From Edaphochlamys debaryana (taxonomy: Eukaryota > Chlorophyta > Chlorophyceae > Chlamydomonadales): 64,000 nucleotides of DNA. Of this stretch, positions 32,757-45,008 are shown in pieces. The DNA is taken from NCBI GenBank assembly GCA_016858145.1, contig JAEHOE010000075.1, positions 310,001 through 374,000 on the forward strand. The letters are read 5' to 3'. A program made the position numbers and the translations under genes. The notes under the pieces were generated by a model that had not been told where the DNA came from, did not search any database, and saw only the letters and a program-made list of their open reading frames with translations. Positions within the stretch are counted from its first letter, which is position 1, and each line of letters starts with the position of its first letter.

Positions 32757-35700
32757 ATGGCCGCCGACGCGGAGTACCACTATAGCCAGGGCCGCATTGA
32801 CCGCCTAGAGGTGGAGAACTTCAAATCCTACCGCGGCCACCAGCACATCGGCCCCTTCAAGGCCTTCACCGCCGTTATCGGCCCCAATGGCAGCGGCAAG
32901 TCCAACCTCATGGACGCCATCAGCTTCGTGCTGGGCGTCAAGACCACGCAGCTGCGCGGCTCGCTCAAGGAGCTGCTGTACTCGGACGGGGGCGCCACAC
33001 AGGCGGAGCCGCCCCGCCGCGGCTTCGTCAAGCTGGTCTACGTCCTCAAGGTACGGCACACACAGCACACGTCGTACACGCTGCCCCGCGAGGGGAGAGG
33101 AACGGCGGAGGCAGCAGAGGGGAGGAGAACGGCGGAGGCAGCAGCGCCGGCAGAGAGGCAGGCTCGGCAGGCGGCCTGCCGTTGCCGACGGCGCCGTCAG
33201 GGCCCTGCCGGTGCCTGCCGCCGCCGCCTCTGCTGCTGCGGCCGCCGTCGACCGCAGCCCGCTCTGCCTCGTGTCCGCCTCACCTGCCCCCACCCCTCCC
33301 CTCCCAATACCCCACCCCACCACGCAGGAGCCCTCCCCCCAGGGCGGCTCTGCGGAGCGCGAGCTGCACTTCACGCGGGCCATCCTGCCCACGGGCAGCG
33401 GCGCCGACCCAGAAGGCGCGGGGGGCGGCTTCAGGTGCGGACACCAGCCAACCCCCCCTGGATGGGAGCGGACGGCGACCGGGGAGAGGGACAGGGCAAG
33501 GGGAATGTGGGCCTGGGATGCTGCGGCTACGACACGGGCAGAACTGGATGGACTGGTGGGCTGGATCTCAAGCGGCGCCTGAGCCTCGGGACACACAAGG
33601 CCAACAGGGCTTCCCTAGAACAGCTGTGCCAATTGCATCAACCCCCTCACCCATCAAACCGCCCCGGCACACGCCCCACCCGGGTACCTGCCCCGGTACC
33701 AAAACCGCCCCGGTACCCGCCCCACCCCGGTACCCACCCCGGTACCCGCCCAACCCCAGTACCCAACCCCCCCCCCGCCCCCCCCAAGGTCCGAGTACCG
33801 CATCGACGGACGCGCCGTGAGCTGGGAGGCGTACGCGGCGCGGCTGGGGTCGCTGGGCATACTGGTCAAGGTCCGGAACTTCCTGGTGTTCCAGGTGAGG
33901 AGGGGGGGGGAGGGGGGGGGGGCAGGCATCGGGCGCGTGGGGTGGAAAGGGGCTCAAAGCCGCCCAGCAAAACCCGCCGGCAATGGAATATGGCAGGCGG
34001 GCGACGGACCGATCCGCAGCTGCCGTCGGCCATCCAGCAGCTGCCCGGTGTGTCCATGGCGCTATGGCCCCCTGCCCTTATGCCCCTCCCCCTGCCCCGC
34101 CCCCTCCCCCCCCCCAGGGCGACATCGAGGCGGTTGCCTCCAAGAGCCCCGCCGGCCTCACCGCCCTGTTTGAGCAGATCAGCGGCAGCGAGGCGCTCAA
34201 GGGGCGGTTCGAGGCACTGCAGGCGGCGAGGGCGGCGGCGGAGGAGAAGGCGAGGGGGCGGACGGGCAGGGGAAGGGGGGTCGGAGGGGGCGGGTTTGGG
34301 CTCCGTGTGGGGTTTGGCGGTGTAGCTTGCAAAGCTTGGACTGGCGAATGCCCAGCCCTTCACCCCCTCTAGACGCGCCTCCTCCCGCGCCCTCCTCCTC
34401 CGTATCCCCCCCCCCCCATACCCCCCCAGGTGTCGCTGCTGTTCACCAAGCGCAAGCAGGTGCTGGTGGAGCTCAAGGCCAAGAAGCGGGAGAAGGAGGA
34501 GGCGGACAAGCACACGCGGGGGCTGGAGGAGCTGGTGGGTGCGGGTCCGGGGGCGTGTGGTGGTTGGGGTGGTGGGGTGGTCGAGACAACAACGTGGCAG
34601 GAAGCCGCATCGTATAGGGGGTGGGGTTTGGGTCGCTCCTGACCCGCGTCTCTCCAGAGACCAGGGTTGTGGGCATACCGCAGGCCGGAAGGCAAATGCT
34701 ATCGTGCGTGTTGCCCAACCCGTCCCCAACGCCCCTTTCCCCCCCACGCACCCTCCGGTCCACACACACACACAGCGCGGCTACCGCTCCGACCTGGCCG
34801 TGTGGCAGCTAGCGGTGGCGGGGCGGGGCCTGCGGGAGGCCCTTGCGGACCAGCGGCAGGCGGAGGAGGCCCTGGCGGCACTGCAGGTAGGAGGGGGGGC
34901 GGGGGGGAGGGTGAGGGAAAGGGGGGGAGGGGGACGGGACCTGGGAGGGAGGGGAGGGTGGAGGAGGCGGAGGAGGCGCTGGTGGCACTGCAGGTAGGAG
35001 GGGGGGCGGGGGGGAGAGGGAAGGGGGGAACTTGGGAGCAAGGGGAGTGGGGAGGAGGCGGAGGAGGCCTTGGTGGGGCTGCAGGCGAGGGGGGTGGGGA
35101 GAGGGGTGATGGGGGAGGGGCGGTGACCTTAAACGAGGGGAGGTGAGAGAAAGCCGGGAGGTTAGTTTGCTGGAATGCAGGGCTCGGGTGGAGCCCCCAT
35201 CCCCCCGCCCACCCCACCCCTGCTCCGCAGCACAAGAGCGGCGGCAGCGAGGGCCGCGTGGAGGCCCTGCGGCGGCTGGCGGCGGGGCACAAGAAGGAGG
35301 CGGCGGGGGTGGAGAAGCGGATGAAGAAGCTGCAGGCGGAGAGGGACAAGAAGGTGGGGGTGGTTGGTCGGGGGATCCAGGGAGGGTTGCGGATACAGCG
35401 GGCACGCATGTGCCTCTCGCGTGGCTCACAGCGGCAAAGTCGTGAAGAGGAGGTCGCTGTCAGCGCTCTACCCCCTTCCCCATCCCTTCCCCCCATCCCT
35501 CCCCCCCATACCTCACTCCCCCCCATACCTCCCCCCCATACCTCCCCTCCCCCCCTCCCCCAGAGCCCCGCCCTGCTCAAGGCCAAGGAGGCCCTGGGCC
35601 GCCTGACGCGGGACGTGCGGGCGGCTCGCAAGGCCGCGGGCGACAAGGGGGCGGCGGCGGCGGCGCAGGAGGCCAAGCTGGCGGCGCTGCGGGCGGAGCT

Positions 35701-38700
35701 GGAGAAAGTGGACAAGGGTGGGGGCGGCCGGGGGGTCGGGGGCAAAGTGTTAGGGGGGATAGGGGGGTGGGGGAGGTGGAGGGCGCGGGGGCGGTGGTGC
35801 AATGGGGAATGCGTGCGTGGGCTAAGCTGCGCAGCGCTGCGGCTTGGAGCGGTCGCCGCTGGGTGCATTGCCGGCAGCTGCCCCGGACGCACATGCATGC
35901 AGCCTCCCAGTGGCCCCCAAGAGGCACACCCGTCCTCCTCGCTCTCCTCACCCCCCACCCATCCACCCCCCCTCCCCCCCACCCCACCCCCCAGAGGAGG
36001 CCGCCCTGCAGCGGGAGGTGGACAAGCACTACAAGGCGCACTCCAAGAGCGGCGTGGGGCTGGACAGCGGGGCCATGCAGGCCGAGTACACGCGGCTCAA
36101 GGTGGGAAGGGGGTGCGACGGGGTGGGAAGAAGGACGTGGGGGTGTCAAAGCGTTGCCGCGCCCGAGAAGCATAGCTTGCAAAGAAACGCTAGTGGCGGC
36201 TCGGGTACTTGACACACTTGCGGACAGGGGCACTGCGCGAATCGTGAGTATGGGTCGCATATCGTTCGCAACCCGATGGCGAGGGAACGATCCCGAGGGC
36301 CCCCCGAGGACCCACCCAAGCCAGCAGCAGGGGGAGAGGCGGCACACAAGGAGTGTTGCGCCGTAGAGGTTGCCTCATCCCGCCTTGTGCTCCGTTGACG
36401 TTGCCGATCTGCCTTGCGGCTCCCCTCCCTTCCCCCCCCTCCCCCTCCCCCCACAGATCCAGGTCGGCTCCGAGACCAGCCGCCAGGCCACCGAGCGCAA
36501 GGCCCTGGAGGCGGAGCAGGCGGTGAGGGGGGGGGGCAGGGGGCGGGCAGAGGGGCTGAGCGGGCGAGCGCTCGACCAGTCCTCAAAGCTCCAACCCACT
36601 CCACATCCAGTGCCAACCACCCGTTCTGTTTCCGCTTTGCCCGGGTGTGCTCCTTCCCTCCCGCAACCCCTTCCCTCCCCCCACCCCCTTCTTCCTTTCC
36701 CCCCCCCGCCAGGCCGACGCCGAGGTGCTGTCCCAGCTGACCGCCAGGGCCGAGCAGCTGCGGGGGCGGGCAGCGCAGCTGCGGGCGCAGGCGGCGGAGG
36801 CGGCGGGGAAGCGGGAGGCCACGGCGGCCAAGCTGGAGGAGGACAGGTGAGTTGAGGGGGGGAAGGGCACGGGGGCAGGGGGCACTGAAAGCTTACAGGC
36901 GATCAGGGCCGCAGGCCCGCTAAAAACCGCCCAGCAACCCCGCCGGTGGAGGTCTGGAGAGGACGCTGCAGGAACCCTGTTAAGCGGGATGCGCAAGTCA
37001 TCGAGGAGGCTGGCAAGGCGCCCAATGCGGGGCATGAGCTGCTGGATCGTGGCTAGGGCGATGCAGCCCCAACCTCTCCTACTCTCTACCCCTGCTTGCC
37101 TAATACCCCCCCCCCCCCCCCCAGGCGGTCCCTGGCTGAGAAGCAGAAGCAGCGGCAGAAGGTGCAGGACGACCGCACCCGCAGCAAGTGAGGGCGGGGG
37201 GGGGGGCAAGGAGGGCAGGGGAGGAGGCGGGGGAGGGGGGGCAGAGGGGCTGAAGGCTAGAGCCTGCGGTCGGAGCTGTGGGCCGCCCAGGGCTGCGATG
37301 ACCGCAGGGAGCTTCCAGAGCTCGAGAGCTCCCCCACCTATAACGCCCAGCACCCGTCTTGCACTTCCACTCCCATCCCTTTCAAGCCTGGACTCCAGCC
37401 TCCAGCACCCGTCGTGTAACCACACGTCCCTCCCCCCCGTACCCCCCCCCCTCCCCAGCGCCCAGCGCTCCGGCCTGCTGCAGCAGCAGGAGCGGCTGCA
37501 GGGGGAGCTGGACGGCCTGCGCATGGACCGCAGCCAGAGCCGGAGGGAGCGGGAGGCGGCGGAGATGGCGGAGAAGCTCAAGCAGATCTTCCCGGGTGTG
37601 TGGGGCTGGGAGGGGGCGGGGGGAGGGGTGGTGGTGGAAGTGGAGGGAGGGGACGGGTGTGGGTTTGTGGGGTAGGACGCGATTGAAGCTGAGCGGGAGC
37701 GGGAGGGAGGAATGGAGGGCAAGGTGGGGGCAGGGGATAAGGGGGCGATCTCCTCCCCATGGCGTCCCCAGCGGTGCAACCCCCAACTCGAGCCCCCATT
37801 CCCTAACCCTTCCCTCCGCCCCCCCCCAGGCCGCGTGTACGGCAAGCTGGTGACGCTGGCCAAGCCCGTACAGAAGCAGTACGACCTGGCGCTGGCGGTG
37901 GCGCTGCAGCGGGACCTGGACTCCGTGGTGGTGGATGACGAGCGCACCGCCAAGGAGTGCATCGAGGTGTGGGGGGAAGGGGGAGCGGAAGGGGGAGGGG
38001 AAGGGGGAGGGGAGGGGGCCCAAGGGGGCGGGAGGGAGGGGGAACGGGTCTGGGCCATGGCGCCCGGCAGCAATCAGCCAGGAGAGAGTGTTGCTTCCCT
38101 CAACCCCTTCCCACCCACACATCCAGGTGCTGCGGGAGGAGCGCAAGCCGCCCATGAACTTCCTGCCCCTGTCCTTCATCAAGGTGGGGCCGTTGGGGGT
38201 GGGGCGGACGAAAGCGAAGCGTGCTGTTTATCGTTGCTGGTGGCCCCCGGCATCCGCCCTAGCGAATCCCTCCCCCTCTTCTCCCACCCCCCCCCACCCC
38301 CCCCCCCCCCCACCCCCAGGTCAAGCCCCTGAGTGAGCGGCTCCGCGGCCTGGGCCCCCACGCCCGACTGGCGGTCGACCTGCTGGACATGGGCGACCGG
38401 AGGGTGGAGCGGGCCTTCCACTACGCGCTGGGGTGGGCCCGGGGCTGGGCCTGGGGTGGGCCTGGGTGGGCCGGGGGGCTGGGCCCGGCGGGCGGCCGCC
38501 GGGAGGGACTCGGGTTGACCAGCTGCGAACAGCGCGTGGGGCTGCAGGAGGCGTCCTTCGCGTCTGCTGTTGGTACATTTAAAGCCCCGAGGGGTGCTGG
38601 TCGCCCCTCTCGAGCGCTTATAGCCTCCCTCCATTCACCTTCCTGGAGTGCACCCGGAGTGGTCTTGGAATGGGCTATGGGTAACCGAACGCCAGTGGTG

Positions 38701-41700
38701 GGTGCCACTCCTAACCCTCTCCCACGCGATGTCCCCGATCCCCCCCCAGCGACACGGTGATTGTGGACGGCGAGGCCGAGGCGCGGCGGCTTGCCTTCGC
38801 CGAGGGGCTCAAGGTGGTATCGCTGGAGGGCACCCTCATCACCAAGAAGGGGGCCATGACGGGTAGGGGGGGGTTAGGGGAGGGAGGGGCAGGGGCAGGG
38901 AGGGGGCGTTTGGCCGAGCGCATGTGCGGGAGGGGAGGCGGCGCGAGAGGAGTTGCGCTCCTGCAGAGGCAGGGGCACGGCCGCGGCGGCCTTGGCTCCG
39001 TGTTCCGTCTGGAGGGGGAGCGGGCGAGGCGGCAGGCGCCTCCAGGGCAGTCGCCGTCATGCAAGCCACCACCCCTGCCCCCCCCCCCCCGCCCCTGCCC
39101 CGCCAGGCGGCACTGCGCCCGACAGCTCCCGGGGGGCCCGCTGGGACGAGGGCCAGCTCACGCGGCTCAAGCAGGAGCTGAGGGAGGTGAGGCGGCACGT
39201 GGGGGGAGGGGGGCGATGGAGAGGGAGGAAGAAGGAAGGGGCGTGGTCAGGGAGTGTCAGCACAAGGTGCGGCTCCGAAGGCTGCGCGTAGGCCCACAGG
39301 CGCGGGCGCCTTCCCCTTTCCCCCTCTCACCCGAAAAGCTCCACCGAGACCCCCCACACTCTTCTCCCCGCACCCCACCACCCCCTCCACCAGGTGACCG
39401 AGAAGCTCGAGTCGCTCCCCTCGGGCCGGCAGCTGGCGGACGCGGAGCAGGCGCTGGCGGCGGAGCTGAGCTCGCTGGGGACGCAGATCAAGTACGCGGA
39501 GGCGGAGATCAAGGTGGGGGGACGGGAAGCGGGGCCAGGGGAGGGGGAGGGGAGAGAGGAGGGGGAGGGGGATGGGCGGTAGGGGGAGGAGAGGGGGTGT
39601 AGGCGTAGGCGGAGGGGTGACGAGGGCAGGGGAAGTGGAGGGAGGGGGACGGACGATCGGGGGAACGCGGTGACAGGAGGAGCACCTTGGGTAAGAAGTT
39701 GTGTGGTTGTGTGCTTGGAGCCCCTGCCCCCACCCGTCAACCCCTTACCCTCCCCACCCACACCTCTCCCGCAGGAGGGCGGCCGCAAGGGCGCCGAGCA
39801 GGAGGCGCAGGCGGCCCGTGCGGAGGCGGACGCGGGGCGGCAGGAGCCGGCCATTGCGGCGGCCAGGGAGCGCATGGAGGCGCGGGAGGCGGAGATCGAG
39901 GTGGGGGGGGGAGGGGAGGGTGCATGGGGGCTGAGGGGAGGAGCGGGGAGGGGTGGGGCGTTGTGCGCCGCTGTCGGTGCGGTCGTTGCGGCTGCGGTTC
40001 GCACGCAAAGCCCCATTCCCCGGCACGCCGCCGCCTACCTCCAGTAACTAGACGAGCAATAGCGAAAGGCTTTAAGCAGCAGCCCACTCCCTAGGCCCCC
40101 ACTAACCCCATCCCCACCCTCGAACCACCCCACCCACCCCCCAGCGCCTGACCGCCGCCATCAACGCCGCCACCGACCGCATCATGGCCGACTTCTCCCG
40201 CCGCGCGGGGGTGGGCTCTGTGCGGGAGTGGGAGGAGGCGCACGCGGCCTTCGAGGCGCGGGTGGCGGAGCGGCGGAGGGAGCTGGAGAGCAGGGTGAGG
40301 GGGAGGGGGGCAGGGAAGGGGGGGGTGTTGCGGCTGGCGGGAGTCGAAGGCGTGGATAGGCGGGGTGCAACTCCGCTTGTCTTCATCTATAACCCTGTCT
40401 TTTGCCTTCCTCATTCACCCACACACACACACACACACAAACCCTCCGCCCCCCCCTTGCAGCGCACCAAGTCCCAGTCCCAGCTCGACTACGAGACCGG
40501 CCGCACGCAGCAGCTGCGGCGGGAGGCGGAGGCGGCCGAGACGGAGGCGGCGGAGGCGGAGGCGCGGCGGCCGGCGCTGGAGGCGGAGGTGGAGCGGGCG
40601 CAGGCGGCGGCCGCCGCGGCGGAGGGCGAGGCCAGCGCGCTGGCGGCTCAGCTGGAGGAGCTGAGGGACAAGGTGGGGAGGGGGCCGGGGTGGGGAGTGG
40701 CATGGGACTGGGTGGCGACTGGGTGGCGGTACCCGGGATACACCAAGTTGAGGTGAAGCACGTCATTGGAGGCGTATGGAGCGTGGCTGGCGGGCCGACC
40801 CATGTCAAACCCCGACCGCCGTCCGTGTTTTGACCCCTGACCTCCTTTGCCCGAGCAATAGTATTTCCCCCACGGTTTCCCCTCCTCTCTCCCGCCTCCC
40901 ACCCTGCCCGCCCCCCCCCGCCGACCCCAGGCCTCTACCGTGGAGGCGCAGGTGGGGGAGCTGCAGGCGGCGGCCGCCGAGTTCGGGAAGCGGGCGGCGG
41001 AGCTGCGGCGTGCTGCGGCGGCCGCGGGGGCGGCGGTGGAGGAGCGGGCGGGTCGCATGCTGGACCTGGTCAACACGGCGAGGGTGGAGCAGGTGTGCGT
41101 GTGGGGGGCGGGGGGGGAGGAGAGTCGAAGGGGAAGAGGGAGGAGATGCGAGGAGGGAGAGGAGCAGGTGTGTGTGTGGGGGGGGGGGCAGCAAGGGGGG
41201 GATGGAGGGCCGGTGGAGGGCGGTTGGTGCATCAGTGCTTCCGTTGGCGAATCAAGGGTTCGTGGGTATGTGTGCTGGGACGGTTCAACTGCTCAATTGC
41301 TTGCGCTCTGACCTCTTGCTTGCTCTTCCGCGGCCCCATCCTCCCTTCGCAGATTCGCATACCGCGCAAGCGGCGGCGGGGCGGCGCGGAGGGGGCAGAG
41401 GAGGACGAGGAGGAGGCGGACGCGGAGGCGGGGGGCAGCGGGGACGAGGCCGGGGGGGACGGGTCCGACGATGACGAGGAGGAGGAGGATGGGGGCGACG
41501 GCGACGGAGACGCAAAGATGAAGGAGCGGGGCGCCCGCCGGCGGCGGCGTCGCGGCGGCGCCGCCAAGGTACGGCACGGTGACGTCATCGATCTGGACGA
41601 GCTGGTGGCGGGCGTGGCGGGCGCCGAGGGTGGCGGCGGCGGCGCCGCCGACGCCGACGGCGGGGGTGGCGGCCCGAGTGCCACGCAGACGGCCTCCCTG

Positions 41701-44139
41701 GCGGCGGCCATGTCGGGACTGGTGGATGCGATGGACGTGTCACGCCTCACCAAGTGCGTGGGGGGTGGGGGGGAGAGGGGGATGCAGTGCGGGGGTGCGG
41801 TTGGGGTCGTGCGCGGGGTCTGGTTGGACAAGCAGAGCTGAGGCCGGCAGCGGCGGGCTTGAACACAGGGCGGCCTGGAGGCCACCGCGGGACCCTGCAG
41901 GCCCACTGCCACTCCCTCCTCCTTCGCCCACCCCGTGATTCCGCTCAGCAGGTCAAGACCCCTCCCCCTCCCTTTCCCTCCCTGCCCCCCCCACAAGGAC
42001 GCTCACCCCCTCCGCCTCCCCTTCCCCCCCTACCCCTCCCCCCCCAGGCAGCAGCTGGCCGCCGACACCAAGCGCGAGCGCGAGAAGGCCGAGGCGGAGC
42101 TGCGGGGCCGCATCGGGGCCCTGAGCGAGGCACTGGAGAAGGAGGCCCCCAACATGCGGGCGGGGGAGCAGTACGAGGCGGTGCGGGCGCGGGAGCGGGA
42201 GCAGGTGAGGGCTGGGGCGGGTGGACGGGTGGTGAGAGGGGTGTTGGAGGATTGTAGGAGGACGGGGGGGAGGGGGGGTAGAAAGGGTTGGTGAACGGTG
42301 TTGCAAGAGGACGCTATCACGGCTCTTTCGTGAGCCGCGCCCCGCCGTCTCACCCTAGCCCATTTGCAACCCACCGCACTGCCTGCTTTTCTCAACGCTC
42401 TCCCCACCCATTTGCAACCCCCTCCCCCCCTTCCCCCCAGCTGGCCGCGCTCCAGGTCGCCCAGTCCGAGGCGGCGGCCGCCACGTCCGAGTTCAACAAT
42501 GTGCGGGGTCAGCGCCACACGCTCTTCACCACCGCCTTCAAACACATCTCCGAGCAGGTGGGGCCACCTCGGTTGCTGATGCAGCTAGTTTTAAGGGTCC
42601 GGCGAAGTAAGGGAGGGGAGGCGAACAAGGGCTGAGGAGCTTGGGGGCCCTTCCTTGCCCATTTGGCCTCTCGGCCGCGCCCAGCAGTACGCCCCGTCCC
42701 GGCCCGTTCACCATCATTCGCTGAAGCTGCCGACTCCTCTATCCTGCCCTCGTGTCCGCTACTGCCGAGACGCGCACACCCTCGCGCCCGCGTCGGGCCC
42801 CCCTTACCCGCAATCCCCAAATCCCCTCTCCCGCACCCTTCCCAACCGCCTTCCCCCCCTCTCGTCCACCCCGTACGGCAGATCTCGTCCATCTACAAGG
42901 CGCTCACGTGCTCGGCCACGCACCCGCTGGGCGGGCAGGCGTACCTGCACCTGGAGGACGAGGAGGAGCCGTACGCAGGGGGCATCAAGTACACCGCCAT
43001 CCCCCCCGCCAAGCGCTTCAGGGACATGGAGCAACTGAGCGGTGAGGGGGGAGGGGGGAGGAAGGGGAGGGGGGGAAGGAAGGGTACCCGGCGCGGTGCA
43101 GCCATCGCTGTGCAGCCAGCGAGGGGGGCGGGATGGCATTTCACTGCTGAGGCCGTGCTGCTTCCATGGGCACCGCGGTCCTGCGCTAGCCCTAGCTCAT
43201 GGCCCCACCTCCTCCCTCACTCCCACCCCGAAATCCCCTCCGTTGCCCCAAGGGCGAGGGTCCTGCCTTGGCGAAGGCAACGCCCCTGCTGCCTCGTGCC
43301 TACCCCCCACCCCCTCACCCCACCCCACCCTCACCCCCCTTTCCCCCCCCAAAAGGCGGTGAGAAGACCGTGGCCGCTCTGGCCCTGCTGTTCGCCATCC
43401 ACTCCTTCCGGCCCTCACCCTTTTTCGTACTGGACGAGGTGTGTGTGGGGGGGGGGGAGGGAGGGGGGACGAAAGCCAGGTGCCAGCGGCGCCAGCTTTC
43501 CTTAGAGACTGGAGGGGCGCGCTGCGGCCTCAACCATGTGAGGCGCTTGCTCAGGGCATCCCTCCGACCTCACGTGTTCTCCTCGCAAAACCCTCCCCTG
43601 TCCTCTTCTTTCCCTCCCCCTCCACCCCCCCCAGGTGGATGCCGCCCTGGACGCCACCAACGTGGCCCGGGTGGCGCACTTCATCCGGGCGCGCACGCGG
43701 CCACGGGCGGGGGGGCGCGGCGGCGGAGGAGCGGGGGGCGCGGAGGGCGCGGAGGCGGACGAGGAGGAGGAGGCGGACGGGGAGGGGGAGGGGGGCGAGG
43801 GGCCGCACGGCTTCCAGTCCATCGTCATCAGCCTCAAGGTGGGGTGCGAAGCGGGGCGGCGGTCTCCGGGCAGGGACGTGCATGCGCCAGGCCGCGCCCC
43901 TTCGCCACCTGGCTCGACATCATACCCCTTGTCGCCTGACCCCCTCCCTCTTCCGCCCCCAGACCCTCCAGACCCTCCAGACCTGTCCCTCCCCCCCCTC
44001 CCCCCTCCCCCCCTGACAGGACATCTTCTACGAGAAGGCCGACTCCCTGGTGGGGGTGTGCCGGGACCTGGACGCGGCCTGCTCCAAGACCTTCACGTTC
44101 GACCTGTCGCGGTTCGAGGAGCCGCTGCCGGACGCCTAG
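32757..44139 (+). CDS. SMC1: Cohesin subunit SMC1 (structural maintenance of chromosomes 1)
   Basis: Thirty exons splice in frame to 1382 aa (4149 bases): 32757-33050, 33328-33434, 33789-33894, 34118-34249, 34430-34534, 34776-34886, 35231-35353, 35564-35717, 35995-36101, 36457-36522, 36713-36846, 37125-37187, 37459-37595, 37830-37966, 38127-38183, 38320-38432, 38750-38862, 39107-39186, 39394-39513, 39775-39900, 40145-40294, 40463-40672, 40931-41092, 41353-41753, 42048-42204, 42441-42557, 42882-43041, 43356-43438, 43635-43838 and 44020-44139. Walker A GPNGSGKS is at 42-49. Coiled coils flank a hinge (~545-690, [15 protein letters not shown]). The signature LSGGEKT (~1246), Walker B FFVLDE (~1270) and D-loop DAALD follow. 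[11 protein letters not shown] and [15 protein letters not shown] match SMC1 rather than SMC2-6. Role: with SMC3 it forms the ATP-driven ring holding sister chromatids. SMC1 is usually ~1,230 aa; the excess is acidic/basic insertions at ~970-1100 and ~1290-1330. Intron 4 has a GC donor. Confidence 0.95.
33663..33772 (+). repeat. Minisatellite (CCCCGGTACCC-type units)
   Basis: Units built on CCCCGGTACCC(G/A)CCC repeat about six to eight times in SMC1 intron 2, just upstream of the acceptor at 33789. Confidence 0.7.
34858..35084 (+). repeat. Triplicated exon end in SMC1 intron
   Basis: The end of exon 34776-34886 (34858-34886 plus the donor gtagga and following Gs) recurs with few changes at 34964-34993 (donor gtagga kept) and again at 35054-35084 (donor changed to gcgagg). 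The offsets of 107 and 91 bases are not multiples of three, and the first copy would enter the wrong frame. They are therefore not normal coding exons. Confidence 0.75.
41353..41753 (+). other. SMC1 low-complexity insertion exon
   Basis: The longest SMC1 exon. It encodes [10 protein letters not shown], a long Glu/Asp-rich run ([27 protein letters not shown]), an Arg run (ARRRRRRGG) that could serve as a nuclear localisation signal, a conserved-looking IDLDELVAG patch, and a Gly/Ala stretch. In other SMC1 proteins this part of the C-terminal coiled coil is much shorter. The reading frame is kept through both flanking introns. Confidence 0.8.
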
Positions 44140-45008
44140 GCAGGCAGGCAGGGGGGGGGGCGGCAGGCAGCGCCGGCAGGCGGAGGGGGTGGGTGGGTGT
44201 GGGGCAGCAGGACGGGGGGTAAGGGAGCAGTTTGGGAGAACAGGCGGCGGACGGCGGGGTGGGTGGGAGGGAGGGGGCGGCGGAGGGGGTGGGGGTGGGG
44301 GGGCGGGGATGGAGCTGCTGCTTGCCGGGGTGGCCGAGGGGGCGGCAGTGGGTGTACAGCACCGAACGAACAATTAGTGATGGCGGGGAGTGGCGTACGG
44401 CACTGGTTATTGCTGTGGCGTGGGGATTACCGGTAAACGAGGGGGTATGTGCCGGGGGTAGCGGGGCGGCGGGGAACTCGGGCGGCACGTGTGCTCCTAC
44501 AGGTGGCATGCTGACGTGCCTAGGTGAGTGCTCTGCTCGGTTACACCGTGTGCGGGACACCAGCACGTCGCCCGGCGTGCTATGCAGGATGGCTGGGGCT
44601 GGAGGGAGGGGCTTGGGGCAGCACGTACCATACGCACTGCGGGGCGCTAGCCTTGACTGACGGGGGGTCGGTGAGTCAGTCAACCGGGGACTGTAAGGGA
44701 CTGTAGTCGTTCGTCAAAGGCCGGGGCGGACGTAACCGGCACGGTTTGAGGTCCCTCGTCCCTTCGTCGCGCGTTTGTTGCTGCTGAATTACGCAGCACA
44801 GCTGTGTAACAACCGGGAGGCAGGCAGGCAGCGCGGGAAGTCGCCGCGTTTATGCAATTTGCCGATTGCCCGTACGCACAGTTTTCGCCCGCATTTTCCT
44901 TTGTTCCTCGGCCAGCGATGTTACTCCGCTGTTGACCCAACACAGGAGGGTTTTGCGCCCACAAACTGACCTTCCTCACGTCGCCTTCACCTGGCGTGCG
45001 GCCCCTAA
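44140..45008. other. SMC1 3' UTR and upstream region of MYB-like gene
   Basis: G-rich at first (44140-44330), then the TGTAA at 44692, then about 300 bases that must hold the promoter and 5' UTR of the next gene. A second TGTAA is at about 44805. No gene-like frame was found. Confidence 0.5.
44692..44696 (+). promoter_or_regulatory. TGTAA poly(A) signal of SMC1
   Basis: The first TGTAA after the SMC1 stop (TAG 44137-44139), 553 bases downstream. This gives a 3' UTR of normal volvocine length. Confidence 0.45.
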
